A stretch of DNA of 64,000 bases from Ruminococcus sp. (lineage in GTDB: Bacteria > Bacillota > Clostridia > Oscillospirales > Ruminococcaceae). Under the pieces are notes generated by a model that saw only the letters and a list, made by a program, of their open reading frames with translations, made no database searches and had not been told where the DNA came from. Positions 7,623 through 15,063 of the stretch are shown here, piece after piece. Each line of letters begins with the position of its first letter. The first letter of the stretch is position 1. The translations under genes and the position numbers were made by a program. Location: NCBI RefSeq assembly GCF_016287535.1, contig NZ_JAEFAJ010000013.1, forward strand, positions 1 through 64,000, given 5' to 3'.

Positions 7623-8624
7623 TTACTTCATTATTCTTATTCCGCCCGTTTTCTTCTTTATGAAGCTAATCAGAGCTTCCTTATCGGGAATATCACGGTA
7701 CATTATATGTATTCCGCCCACGTGTCTGTCCCTGGTGGGATATCCGATAAACATATAATCCTTTTTCAGAAACATATAATGGAAGTGCTTATACAAAAAG
7801 AACTGGGCATTGCTTCTGTCGGGATAAAAAGCAATAAGTCCTTCCTCATAAAAAAGCAGCTGTGAATCTATCGGGCCTGCTTTTGAGTTCTCTTTTTCCT
7901 GCTCTTTTGTCTCCCTGAACTTCTTCATGTCCATTATCGCTCTTATCCTGAACACCACAGCGATAATGGCAGGCGACAGATAAAAAAACTCCTTCTTCCA
8001 TGCAAACATTGCCACTGAAAACAATATAAGTGCAGCGTCCAGGAAGTAGCTCGTTATACGGCTGCGCCGCCTTGTGTCAAATGCAGCGAACTCCGCCTCT
8101 TCCGCCGAAAGACGTGTGTGGATATCAAAAACAGGCTCAGTATAGCTCTGGCCCAGCTCTGCCGGCAGTTCTGCCCTGACCGCTTCCGCAAGCTTCTTTC
8201 CCGAAAGGCATATGCAAAGCAAAGCTCCGATATTCTCAAAGCTGCCGGGAGGAATTATACCGAAACACACAGAGCTGAAGAACGAAAGCTCCTCATATGG
8301 TACAGACTCATCATAACAGGCAAGCAGATAATCTCTTCCTTGCTCCTTTGCCCTGCGTATAAGCTCTGTAACAAGCGCTTTTTTTATTTCATCGCTTTCA
8401 GCGTGTACACCGGTGATAAGCGGAGTATCCGTCCCCCCTGTCCTTGCTGGAGCACAGCCGATAAAGCCGTTAATACCGCCGCTGCCGTCCTCCGAAACCA
8501 GTGAAAGCTCTGAAATGATACCGCCTGAGCTGCGCAGCCTTGCGGTATATGTATCATCTCCGCCGAAGCCGCTCACTATCCTGTCAATTGCGGCAGCGTC
8601 GCCGCTGTTTTCCGGACGTATCAT
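7623..8624 (-). CDS. GNAT-like domain fused to a membrane YcxB-like domain
   Basis: Residues 1-150 resemble a GNAT acetyltransferase (MIRPENSGDAAAIDRIV start, LITGVHAESDEIKKALVTEL in place of the acetyl-CoA loop), but the classic R/Q-x-x-G-x-G/A signature is not seen, so it may be inactive. Around residues 190-230 lie two hydrophobic segments (SYFLDAALILFSVAMF, FFYLSPAIIAVVF), followed by a C-terminal YcxB-like PH-fold domain (QLLFYEEGLIAFYPDR... FLYKHFHYMFLKKDYMFIGYP). The start overlaps the stop of the upstream exporter gene by four bases (ATGA), indicating one operon. Both the domain pairing and the function are inferred from sequence patterns only. Confidence 0.6.
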   Translation of the reverse strand: MIRPENSGDAAAIDRIVSGFGGDDTYTARLRSSGGIISELSLVSEDGSGGINGFIGCAPARTGGTDTPLITGVHAESDEIKKALVTELIRRAKEQGRDYLLACYDESVPYEELSFFSSVCFGIIPPGSFENIGALLCICLSGKKLAEAVRAELPAELGQSYTEPVFDIHTRLSAEEAEFAAFDTRRRSRITSYFLDAALILFSVAMFAWKKEFFYLSPAIIAVVFRIRAIMDMKKFRETKEQEKENSKAGPIDSQLLFYEEGLIAFYPDRSNAQFFLYKHFHYMFLKKDYMFIGYPTRDRHVGGIHIMYRDIPDKEALISFIKKKTGGIRIMK

Positions 8625-9115
8625 GATCTTGCAGCAGTGAACGCGCCAAATCCGAGAAGAGTCGCGGCGGTTATGATAACAGCTGCAAGGACAACTCCGA
8701 GAGTTACAGCAAGTATGCTCTTCTTGAAATCAAGATCAAGAAGACTTGCCGCAAGAGTACCTGTCCATGCGCCTGTGCCGGGAAGCGGTATACCCACGAA
8801 AAGAAGCAGAGCCCAGAACATACCCTTGCCTGCCTTTTCCTTCAGCTTTTCGCCGCCGTGATGTCCTTTTTCAAGGCACCACGTAAAGAACTTGCCGATA
8901 TACTTCTTATCCTTGCCCCATTCAAGCACCTTTCTCGCAAAGAAGAATATTATCGGAACGGGCAGCATATTTCCTATCATACAGATAGCTACGGCATAAG
9001 ACCATTTTACGCCCATGCCGACGCCGATGGGTATTCCGAGCCTCAGCTCTACAAGGGGTACCATGGAAATAAGAAACGTAAGAATATACTTTAACATAAC
9101 AAAACTCGCTTTCAT
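8621..9115 (-). CDS. small multidrug export protein (PF06695-like membrane protein)
   Basis: The 164-residue protein has four hydrophobic segments and the family pattern ISMVPLVELRLGIPIGVGMG near the N-terminus and FVGIPLPGTGAWTGTLAASLL around residue 110, which mark the COG2426/PF06695 putative small multidrug export family. It acts in the cytoplasmic membrane; the name rests on weak evidence and the real substrate is unknown. The listed ATG lacks a clear ribosome site; the internal ATG at 9097 (MLKYILTF) is an alternative. It is the promoter-proximal gene of a two-gene operon with the GNAT/YcxB-like fusion. Confidence 0.75.
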   Translation of the reverse strand: MKASFVMLKYILTFLISMVPLVELRLGIPIGVGMGVKWSYAVAICMIGNMLPVPIIFFFARKVLEWGKDKKYIGKFFTWCLEKGHHGGEKLKEKAGKGMFWALLLFVGIPLPGTGAWTGTLAASLLDLDFKKSILAVTLGVVLAAVIITAATLLGFGAFTAARS

Positions 9116-9134
9116 TAAAAATCATATACAATTT

Positions 9135-9163
9135 ATTATCTCATATCTCAGTGAAATAGTCAA
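9135..9163 (-). promoter_or_regulatory. sigma-A-type promoter for the exporter operon
   Basis: On the minus strand TTGACT and GATAAT are spaced by 17 bp, 20 bases before the gene start. Confidence 0.6.
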
Positions 9164-9182
9164 GTATTTTTTTCGCAAACAG

Positions 9183-9211
9183 TTGACGAACATGAAAATA
9201 TGAACTATAAT
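9183..9211 (+). promoter_or_regulatory. sigma-A-type promoter for the first PBP gene
   Basis: TTGACG and TATAAT separated by 17 bp, 47 bases before the start codon; divergent to the promoter at 9135-9163. Confidence 0.75.
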
Positions 9212-9258
9212 ATTATTAATTCGTCTTACGAAAAATACATATCAAGGAAAATGATAAT

Positions 9259-10704
9259 ATGAAAACGAACAGATTCACAGCACTTGCAGCTTCGGCTGCT
9301 CTGCTTGGCTCATTTGCTTCATGCGGCTCCTCACCTGTCGGCAAGGCAGACCTTGGCGAAAAACCGAAAGCTACCACAGCGACTTCCTCAGTTACCACAG
9401 AAACCGCAACGGAAGCAGTCACAGAAGAAAAGACCACTGCCGCCGGCGCAAAGGGAAATATCTTCGATTCAAAGGGACACCTTCTTGTTTCCGATTCTGA
9501 AGACGGCAAAAAAAGAGTCTATACCAATGACTATGCCGTTTCCTTTGCGAATATAATCACTTCAATGTCCGACGGCTATGACACAGCCTTTGACAAGATC
9601 CTCACCGCCCCTGCCGGCGAAAACGGCTGTCAGTCCATAAAGCTCACTATCGACGGTGACGTTCAGAACGACATATACAGCTACATGGAAAGCATAAACC
9701 TCAGAGGCGCAGTAGTAGTCCTCAGGACAGACGGCTCCATAATGGCACAGGTAAGCTACCCGTCATACGAGCCCAACGCTGTTGAAGATCAGAAATACAA
9801 TGAGGATCTCGCGTGGGGAGAAACAGGCAACAAGGCTTTCAGCAACTATGAGCCCGGTTCCTGCTTCAAGATAATGTCCGAGGTACTGGCTGATAAATAC
9901 GGTATATACTCCCTCTATGACGACGGTACATGGGATTTCGGCAACGATCATCCCATTGTCAACTGGGATCACAAGACCAACAAGAGCAGCTACCCCATAC
10001 CTAACCGTTCACTTAATTCCGCATTTATCAACTCCAGCAACATCTTCTTCGCAAAAGCTTTCGAGAATATCGGAGAAGAAAATGTTATCAGCGATCTCAG
10101 GACGATATTCCATTTCGGAGCTGAGGATTCCGATGATATCCACTGCGACTTCGGTGACCTCAGCAATAATATAGAGATCGAAGATATAGACGACCTCCGC
10201 AGAAGCGCTTTCGGACAGGCAAAGGTACTCACCTGCCCCATATTCCTTGCGGCGCTCGGCAGAGAGGCTGCATTCGGAGATATGGTCACTCCCTTCGTAA
10301 TGAAGGATATAGTGGACAGCTCAGATCCGGACAGGAAAACAGGCAGCGGCTCAAAGGCAAATGACGTTATTGCGTCGATACCTCCGGAATGCAGGGACAA
10401 CCTCCTCAGTGTCATGGGCTCGGTAGCTTCTGATATAGGAGTATATCCCCCAACGGGCTACAGCTTCTACGCCAAGACCGGCACAGCAGAGGGATGGCTC
10501 GGCGACTTCCTGTACATAACAGGCTGCGCTAAAAATTATAACGACAACGGTTCTCAGAGCTGGGACAACTACGACAGCTATGGTGAAACAGGCTCGTATG
10601 TAGTTGTAATGGAGATACAGAATCCTGCCGAGCACGGCTTTGAGTTCGCCTCACAGTCAGCAGGCGTTTACCGAGAGATACTCAACAGGGTGATTGGCAA
10701 ATAA
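9259..10704 (+). CDS. lipoprotein penicillin-binding transpeptidase, copy 1
   Basis: A lipoprotein signal (LLGSFASC lipobox, Cys22) and a Thr/Ala/Glu-rich linker lead into a class B PBP. The short KGNIFDSKGHLLV resembles the RGxIxDRxG motif of FtsI/PBP2-type proteins, but the usual pedestal domain is largely missing. The transpeptidase domain has all three motifs: SxxK at S201 (EPGSCFKI), SxN at S259 (NSSN) and KTG at K406 (YAKTGTAEG). It is therefore predicted to cross-link peptidoglycan outside the membrane, anchored by lipid instead of a transmembrane helix. The neighbour at 11271 is a full-length paralog, suggesting a duplication. SpoVD-, PbpA- or BlaR-like roles cannot be distinguished. 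Confidence 0.82.
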   Translation: MKTNRFTALAASAALLGSFASCGSSPVGKADLGEKPKATTATSSVTTETATEAVTEEKTTAAGAKGNIFDSKGHLLVSDSEDGKKRVYTNDYAVSFANIITSMSDGYDTAFDKILTAPAGENGCQSIKLTIDGDVQNDIYSYMESINLRGAVVVLRTDGSIMAQVSYPSYEPNAVEDQKYNEDLAWGETGNKAFSNYEPGSCFKIMSEVLADKYGIYSLYDDGTWDFGNDHPIVNWDHKTNKSSYPIPNRSLNSAFINSSNIFFAKAFENIGEENVISDLRTIFHFGAEDSDDIHCDFGDLSNNIEIEDIDDLRRSAFGQAKVLTCPIFLAALGREAAFGDMVTPFVMKDIVDSSDPDRKTGSGSKANDVIASIPPECRDNLLSVMGSVASDIGVYPPTGYSFYAKTGTAEGWLGDFLYITGCAKNYNDNGSQSWDNYDSYGETGSYVVVMEIQNPAEHGFEFASQSAGVYREILNRVIGK

Positions 10705-10708
10705 CATA

Positions 10709-10745
10709 AAGCTCCCACGGGCATCCGCCCACGGGAGCTTTTTTT
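10709..10745 (+). terminator. intrinsic terminator between PBP copy 1 and the TfoX-like gene
   Basis: AAAGCTCCC and GGGAGCTTT enclose an inner GGGC/GCCC stem and are followed by seven T. It probably acts in both directions. Confidence 0.9.
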
Positions 10746-10753
10746 ACAGCATA

Positions 10754-11071
10754 CTATCGTTTCTTTTTCTTAGGTTCCGGCAGCTCGTCAGCGATCGCCT
10801 CAAAAAGCTCTTTAAGGAAGGACCTGTTGTCAATATCCTCCACCAGCAGCATTTTGCTGCCGCCTTCATAGGGAAGTTCATAAGGTGCGTCCGGCATAAG
10901 CCTTTTCGCGGAAGCTGTCGGTTTTACAAGGAAGCGGTCATCATATATCCCCCCTGCGACCCTGCCGCGGTAATAAAAAATATACTCTCCCATCATGGTC
11001 CTGTATGATATATCCCCGATATCTGACAGCTGTTCAAGTATGAATTCAAGATATTCCCTGCTTGAAGCCAT
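10754..11071 (-). CDS. TfoX/Sxy N-terminal-domain protein
   Basis: The 105-residue protein matches the TfoX N-terminal domain: DISYRTMMGEYIFYYRGRVAGGIYDDRFLVK followed by a PYELPYEGGSKMLLVEDID segment. In Gammaproteobacteria TfoX controls competence genes, but stand-alone N-domains are widespread and their role in Firmicutes is unknown. The tail is basic (EPKKKKR). A GGAGGTAA ribosome site precedes the ATG. The gene lies on the minus strand between the two PBP paralogs and is transcribed alone. Confidence 0.82.
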   Translation of the reverse strand: MASSREYLEFILEQLSDIGDISYRTMMGEYIFYYRGRVAGGIYDDRFLVKPTASAKRLMPDAPYELPYEGGSKMLLVEDIDNRSFLKELFEAIADELPEPKKKKR

Positions 11072-11204
11072 ATGATTACCTCCGTTATCTTTTGATATTA
11101 GCGTTATATTGAGTTCACATTAATTATATTCTGCATGAGAAGCTGTGTCAATACATAATATAATAAACAAATGTAAATTTTCTTGTTTTATTATTTGAAA
11201 TATA

Positions 11205-11233
11205 TTGACGTATCGTGGAAAAGAATGTATAAT
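11205..11233 (+). promoter_or_regulatory. sigma-A-type promoter for the second PBP gene
   Basis: TTGACG and TATAAT separated by 17 bp. The first copy has the same -35 and -10 hexamers, suggesting similar control. Confidence 0.75.
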
Positions 11234-11270
11234 TAAGGTATGACTTTCCCGCATCTTCAAAGGTGCGAAA

Positions 11271-12752
11271 ATGCAAATCTTTCTGAGGACGGTAATCAAA
11301 ATGATTTTCAGGGGAACAAGGCTTCTGCCGCTGCTGGCTGCAGGCGCCGCGGCAATGTCGTTTCCGTCCTGTTCGGCAAAGGTCGGACAATTTGAAGTCC
11401 TTAACGGCACCGGAGCAGTACAGCAGAACACAACAACTGCTGCAGAAACGACAACTACTACCACGACGACAGCACTGGTATACAGGGGAAATATTTACGA
11501 TACCAATTTAAATCTAATTACATACGGCACCTACGCCAAGGGAGAGGACGATGAGCGTATTTACGGTGAAAACTGCGCCTACTCCTTCAGCAATATAATC
11601 AGCGAGGCTTCAGACGGCCTGGATGAATCGCTGAAGGATCTGCTTAAAACTGTAAATCCCACGAGTATAACCGCAGATCATGAAGTCGGCAGATCGGTCC
11701 GTCTCACCATAGATTCCGACATACAGACCGCGCTATGCTCATATATGGCAAATATGGGTATGTCAGGCTCAATCGTTGTACTCAGGACAGACGGTTCGAT
11801 ACTCGCTGAGGTCTCCTATCCCAATTACGACCCGGAGCTGTATTTCTCTGATGAGGAGTACAGGAACTCGCTTTGGTCGGGAGCTCTTGAAAACAAGGCA
11901 TTCATGAACGCTTCCCCCGGCTCCTGCTTCAAGATAATGTCAGAAGTCATCGCCGACAAGAACGGTATCACCTGTCTATATGACGACGGCGAATGGACCG
12001 ACAGCGGAGCTACAATAGTCAACTGGGATCATGAAACAGGCGGATATCCCATACCCGAAAGAACGCTTTATTCAGCCTTCGTGAATTCAAGCAATATCTT
12101 CTTCGCAAAGGTATATGACAAACTCGGTACGGAAAAGGTACTTGACGAACTGAACGGACTTTTCCATTTCTGCGATCCTGTAAGCTGTGATTTCGGTACT
12201 ATCGAAAACCAGATAAAGATAGAATGTCTCGATGATCTGCGCAGGAGCGCGTTCGGACAGTCTCACGTAAAGACCTGTCCCATATATCTTGCCGCTCTTG
12301 GCAGAGAAGCTGTATTCGGAGACATGGTAAAGCCCTTCGTCGTTCAGCAGATAGTTGATACCACAGATCCTTCAAAGGAATGTGCAAAGGGCTCCTCACC
12401 CTATGAGACAATAGCGAGCATACCTGCGGAATACCGTCAGAATCTTCTTGACTGTATGGGAGCAGTTGCCGGTAATCTTGGCATATACGTTCCGGAGAAT
12501 TATGAATTCTACGCAAAGACCGGAACTGCCGAAACAGGACGCGGCGATTTTCTTTATATCACAGGCTGCCTGAAAAATGCGGCGGACCGCACAGGCGAAA
12601 AAATAAAATATACTGACTACAGCAATTATGGTTCGGACGGCTCATACATAATAGTTATGCAGCTTCAGAATCCGGCTGATTTCGGATTTGACTTCGCAAG
12701 TCAGACAGGATATCTCTATCAGGGCATAGTAAATACAGTTCTTTCATACTGA
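11271..12752 (+). CDS. lipoprotein penicillin-binding transpeptidase, copy 2
   Basis: This is a paralog of the gene at 9259, aligned along its length: lipobox (MSFPSC), a linker with a run of Thr (TTTTTTTT), YRGNIYDTN, the SxxK motif in SPGSCFKIMSEVIADK, the SxN motif in NSSNIFFAK and KTG in YAKTGTAETG. It should be a membrane-anchored D,D-transpeptidase acting on peptidoglycan. The track start at 11271 has AAAGGTG at short spacing; the ATG at 11301 would give a signal length closer to copy 1, so the start is uncertain by ten codons. It has its own promoter and is followed by a terminator. Confidence 0.82.
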   Translation: MQIFLRTVIKMIFRGTRLLPLLAAGAAAMSFPSCSAKVGQFEVLNGTGAVQQNTTTAAETTTTTTTTALVYRGNIYDTNLNLITYGTYAKGEDDERIYGENCAYSFSNIISEASDGLDESLKDLLKTVNPTSITADHEVGRSVRLTIDSDIQTALCSYMANMGMSGSIVVLRTDGSILAEVSYPNYDPELYFSDEEYRNSLWSGALENKAFMNASPGSCFKIMSEVIADKNGITCLYDDGEWTDSGATIVNWDHETGGYPIPERTLYSAFVNSSNIFFAKVYDKLGTEKVLDELNGLFHFCDPVSCDFGTIENQIKIECLDDLRRSAFGQSHVKTCPIYLAALGREAVFGDMVKPFVVQQIVDTTDPSKECAKGSSPYETIASIPAEYRQNLLDCMGAVAGNLGIYVPENYEFYAKTGTAETGRGDFLYITGCLKNAADRTGEKIKYTDYSNYGSDGSYIIVMQLQNPADFGFDFASQTGYLYQGIVNTVLSY

Positions 12753-12758
12753 CACAAG

Positions 12759-12786
12759 GAGCGGCTTAATGCCGCTCTTATTTTAT
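12759..12786 (+). terminator. intrinsic terminator after PBP copy 2
   Basis: GAGCGGC and GCCGCTC pair around TTAAT and are followed by TTATTTTAT. Confidence 0.75.
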
Positions 12787-12788
12787 AC

Positions 12789-12817
12789 TTTACAAATACG
12801 GTAAAAAGTTGTATAAT
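12789..12817 (+). promoter_or_regulatory. promoter for thrH-nadE
   Basis: TTTACA and TATAAT spaced by 17 bp, 35 bases before thrH. Confidence 0.65.
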
Positions 12818-12852
12818 ATTAAGGTAAGATTTTTTTAACGGAGGAATTCATT

Positions 12853-13458
12853 ATGTATATAACTTGTCTTGACCTTGAAGGAGTTCTTGTTCCCGAAATA
12901 TGGATAGCTTTTTCGGAGGCAAGCGGCATTCCCGAACTCAAAAAGACAACCCGTGACGAGCCCGACTATGACAAGCTCATGAAATGGCGCCTTGGTATTC
13001 TCAAGGAGCACGGTCTCGGACTTAAAGAGATACAGGACACTATCGCAAAGATCGAACCAATGGAAGGCGCAAGGGAGTTCCTTGACTCTCTCCGCGAGCT
13101 GGGACAGGTCATCATCATCAGTGATACCTTCACACAGTTCGCTGCACCTCTTATGAAGAAGCTCGGCTGGCCGACTATCTTCTGCAACAGCCTTGAAGTC
13201 GCAGAAAACGGCGAGATAACCGGATTCAAGATGCGCTGTGAGAAGTCCAAGCTCACAACGGTAAAGGCTCTCCAGTCCATCGGATATGATACTATCGCAA
13301 GCGGCGACAGCTACAACGACCTTGCCATGATAGAGGCAAGCAAGGCAGGCTTCCTTTTCCGCAGCACAGAGCAGATCAAGAAGGACCACCCTGAGCTCCC
13401 GGCATTCGAGACATACGACGAGCTTCTTGCTGCTATAAAGAAGGCAATGGCAGAATAA
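12853..13458 (+). CDS. thrH: bifunctional phosphoserine phosphatase/homoserine phosphotransferase ThrH
   Basis: The 201-residue HAD-family protein begins ITCLDLEGVLVPEIW, where the usual DxDxT nucleophile motif reads DLEGV, a hallmark of ThrH. Motif II is IIISDTFTQF, and motif IV is IASGDSYNDLAMIEAS. In Pseudomonas ThrH dephosphorylates phosphoserine and can pass the phosphate to homoserine, linking serine and threonine synthesis; the enzyme is cytosolic. A GGAGG ribosome site precedes the ATG. The nadE gene follows 53 bases downstream, probably in the same transcript, though no metabolic link is obvious. Confidence 0.9.
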   Translation: MYITCLDLEGVLVPEIWIAFSEASGIPELKKTTRDEPDYDKLMKWRLGILKEHGLGLKEIQDTIAKIEPMEGAREFLDSLRELGQVIIISDTFTQFAAPLMKKLGWPTIFCNSLEVAENGEITGFKMRCEKSKLTTVKALQSIGYDTIASGDSYNDLAMIEASKAGFLFRSTEQIKKDHPELPAFETYDELLAAIKKAMAE

Positions 13459-13511
13459 CATGACCGGGCTGCGCGCTGCGGTCAAGGTACATGAACAGCG
13501 GAGGTATATTT

Positions 13512-14261
13512 ATGAGCTACAGTTTCAATGCAGAAAAAGTGACAAAGGAAGTAGTTGAATGGGTACGCGACCTGTTTGAAAGGACCGCTTCTCCCACAAC
13601 CAACGCCGTTATCGGCATATCAGGCGGCAAGGACAGCTCCGTAGCCGCAGCGGTATGCGCAAAGGCTCTTGGAAAAGACAGAGTTATCGGAGTGCTTATG
13701 CCTCAGGGCGAGCAGGCTGACATCTCCTACAGCCATCTGCTTGTTGATACACTCGGTATAAAGAGCTATACAATCAACATCGGCGACACTGTAAGCACTT
13801 TCATGAACGAGCTTAAAAAGCACGTCGAACCAACTAATCAGGCTGTTATCAATACTCCTGCACGTATACGCATGACTACACTCTACGCGGTTGCAGCCTG
13901 CCATAACGGCAGGGTTGTAAATACCTGCAATCTCTCCGAGGACTGGGTAGGCTACTCCACAAAATTCGGCGACGCTGCCGGAGATTTCTCACCGCTTTCG
14001 GACCTCACGGTAACTGAGGTATTGCAGGTAGGCGAGGTCCTCGGACTTCCCCGTGAACTGGTACACAAGGTACCGATAGACGGACTCTGCGGCAAGACAG
14101 ACGAGGAGAATCTCGGCTTCACCTATGCGATGCTGGACAGATATATCCGCGGCGAGGACGATCTCAGCGCTGTACCGGAGATAAAGGAGAAGATAGACCG
14201 TCTTCACAGAGCAAATCTGCACAAGCTCCAGCTTATGCCCAAATTTGAATTCAAAGCATGA
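13512..14261 (+). CDS. nadE: ammonia-dependent NAD+ synthetase
   Basis: The N-type ATP pyrophosphatase signature SGGKDSSVAAAVCAKALG lies near residue 40, followed by GVLMPQGEQADISYS, NTPARIRMTTLYAVA and NTCNLSEDWVGYSTKFGDAAGDFSPL, all typical of NadE. The enzyme converts deamido-NAD+ to NAD+ with ammonia in the cytosol. There is no N-terminal glutaminase domain, so free ammonia is the nitrogen donor. The track start at 13491 has no ribosome site; the ATG at 13512 follows GCGGAGG at correct spacing, giving 249 residues, which fits the family. The gene ends at a strong terminator. Confidence 0.93.
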   Translation: MSYSFNAEKVTKEVVEWVRDLFERTASPTTNAVIGISGGKDSSVAAAVCAKALGKDRVIGVLMPQGEQADISYSHLLVDTLGIKSYTINIGDTVSTFMNELKKHVEPTNQAVINTPARIRMTTLYAVAACHNGRVVNTCNLSEDWVGYSTKFGDAAGDFSPLSDLTVTEVLQVGEVLGLPRELVHKVPIDGLCGKTDEENLGFTYAMLDRYIRGEDDLSAVPEIKEKIDRLHRANLHKLQLMPKFEFKA

Positions 14262-14278
14262 GTGATATACAAATATAA

Positions 14279-14317
14279 GCCATAGTATTTCCGTTTCGGA
14301 GATACTATGGCTTTTTT
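14279..14317 (+). terminator. intrinsic terminator after nadE
   Basis: GCCATAGTAT and ATACTATGGC form the stem, followed by six T. Confidence 0.9.
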
Positions 14318-14369
14318 AATAAACGAGTTTACGAGCGGCAACGCGGAAGCGTTCGAGCTGTCTCAGATC

Positions 14370-14404
14370 AAAAAACACCCCGTCCATTACTACGGACGGG
14401 GGTG
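14370..14404 (-). terminator. intrinsic terminator after the LRR_5 gene
   Basis: On the minus strand CACCCCCGTCC and GGACGGGGTG form the stem and a T run follows. Confidence 0.88.
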
Positions 14405-14412
14405 TGGAATTA

Positions 14413-14871
14413 TCAAACCGCTATTGCTTTGTCAAGCTGATGCAGCGAGTGCCTTATCTGCTGCCATCTTTCGTCATCGAGCTCGGCATTGAGTACAAAC
14501 TTGTAAACCTTGCTGTCATGTCTGACATGAACAGTTGTAAGATTATCACAGCCTGCGAAAGCGTGTCTGCCTATTTCCTTCAGTGTTGAAGAAACTGTCA
14601 GTTCCCGCAGATTATGACAGCCCTTGAACGCATACCAGCCTACCCTGACAGTACTTTCAGGAAGAGAAATGCATTTAAGGTTCTCACAGTCATTGAATGC
14701 TGTATCCGAAATCACCTTTACCGAATCGGGTATCAGTATCCTTACAAGATTAGTACAGCCATTGAAAGCGCCTTCTCCGATAATGTCGACACTATCGGGA
14801 ATGAAGATCTCGGTGACGTTCTTCTCGTCTTTGTACCTTTTAAGTACGCCTCTTCTGATCTTGTAATTCAT
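14413..14871 (-). CDS. short leucine-rich-repeat (LRR_5/BspA-type) protein
   Basis: The 152-residue protein is made almost wholly of four LRR_5 units of about 23 residues: IIGEGAFNGCTNLVRILIPD, VISDTAFNDCENLKCISLPE, RVGWYAFKGCHNLRELTV and EIGRHAFAGCDNLTTVHV. It lacks a signal peptide or membrane segment, so it may stay in the cytosol or be part of a larger family by recombination. LRR_5 domains mediate protein contacts. A strong AAGGAGA ribosome site precedes the start. It is flanked by terminators on both sides and forms its own unit. Confidence 0.85.
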   Translation of the reverse strand: MNYKIRRGVLKRYKDEKNVTEIFIPDSVDIIGEGAFNGCTNLVRILIPDSVKVISDTAFNDCENLKCISLPESTVRVGWYAFKGCHNLRELTVSSTLKEIGRHAFAGCDNLTTVHVRHDSKVYKFVLNAELDDERWQQIRHSLHQLDKAIAV

Positions 14872-15010
14872 TTTCTATTCTCCTTATCGAATTGATCGAT
14901 ACATATCCCCGAACCCTCTTTTTCTTTTATTGGTTCATTTTTATTATAACATAAGTAATTATAAAAGTCAATGTTGACAAGGACTTTTTCCCTATATTTA
15001 GTAACTTGCA

Positions 15011-15041
15011 CAAAAATATCCTCCCCTGATTGAAGGGAGGA
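15011..15041 (-). terminator. intrinsic terminator after the ABC permease
   Basis: On the minus strand TCCTCCC and GGGAGGA pair around nine bases and are followed by TATTTTTG. Confidence 0.8.
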
Positions 15042-15063
15042 CATAATAAAGACATTATTTAAG

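Noticed and set aside
11120-11464. Minus-strand ORFs over the start of PBP copy 2
   Set aside because: They are antisense to the Thr-rich linker and the promoter; low-complexity products without ribosome sites.
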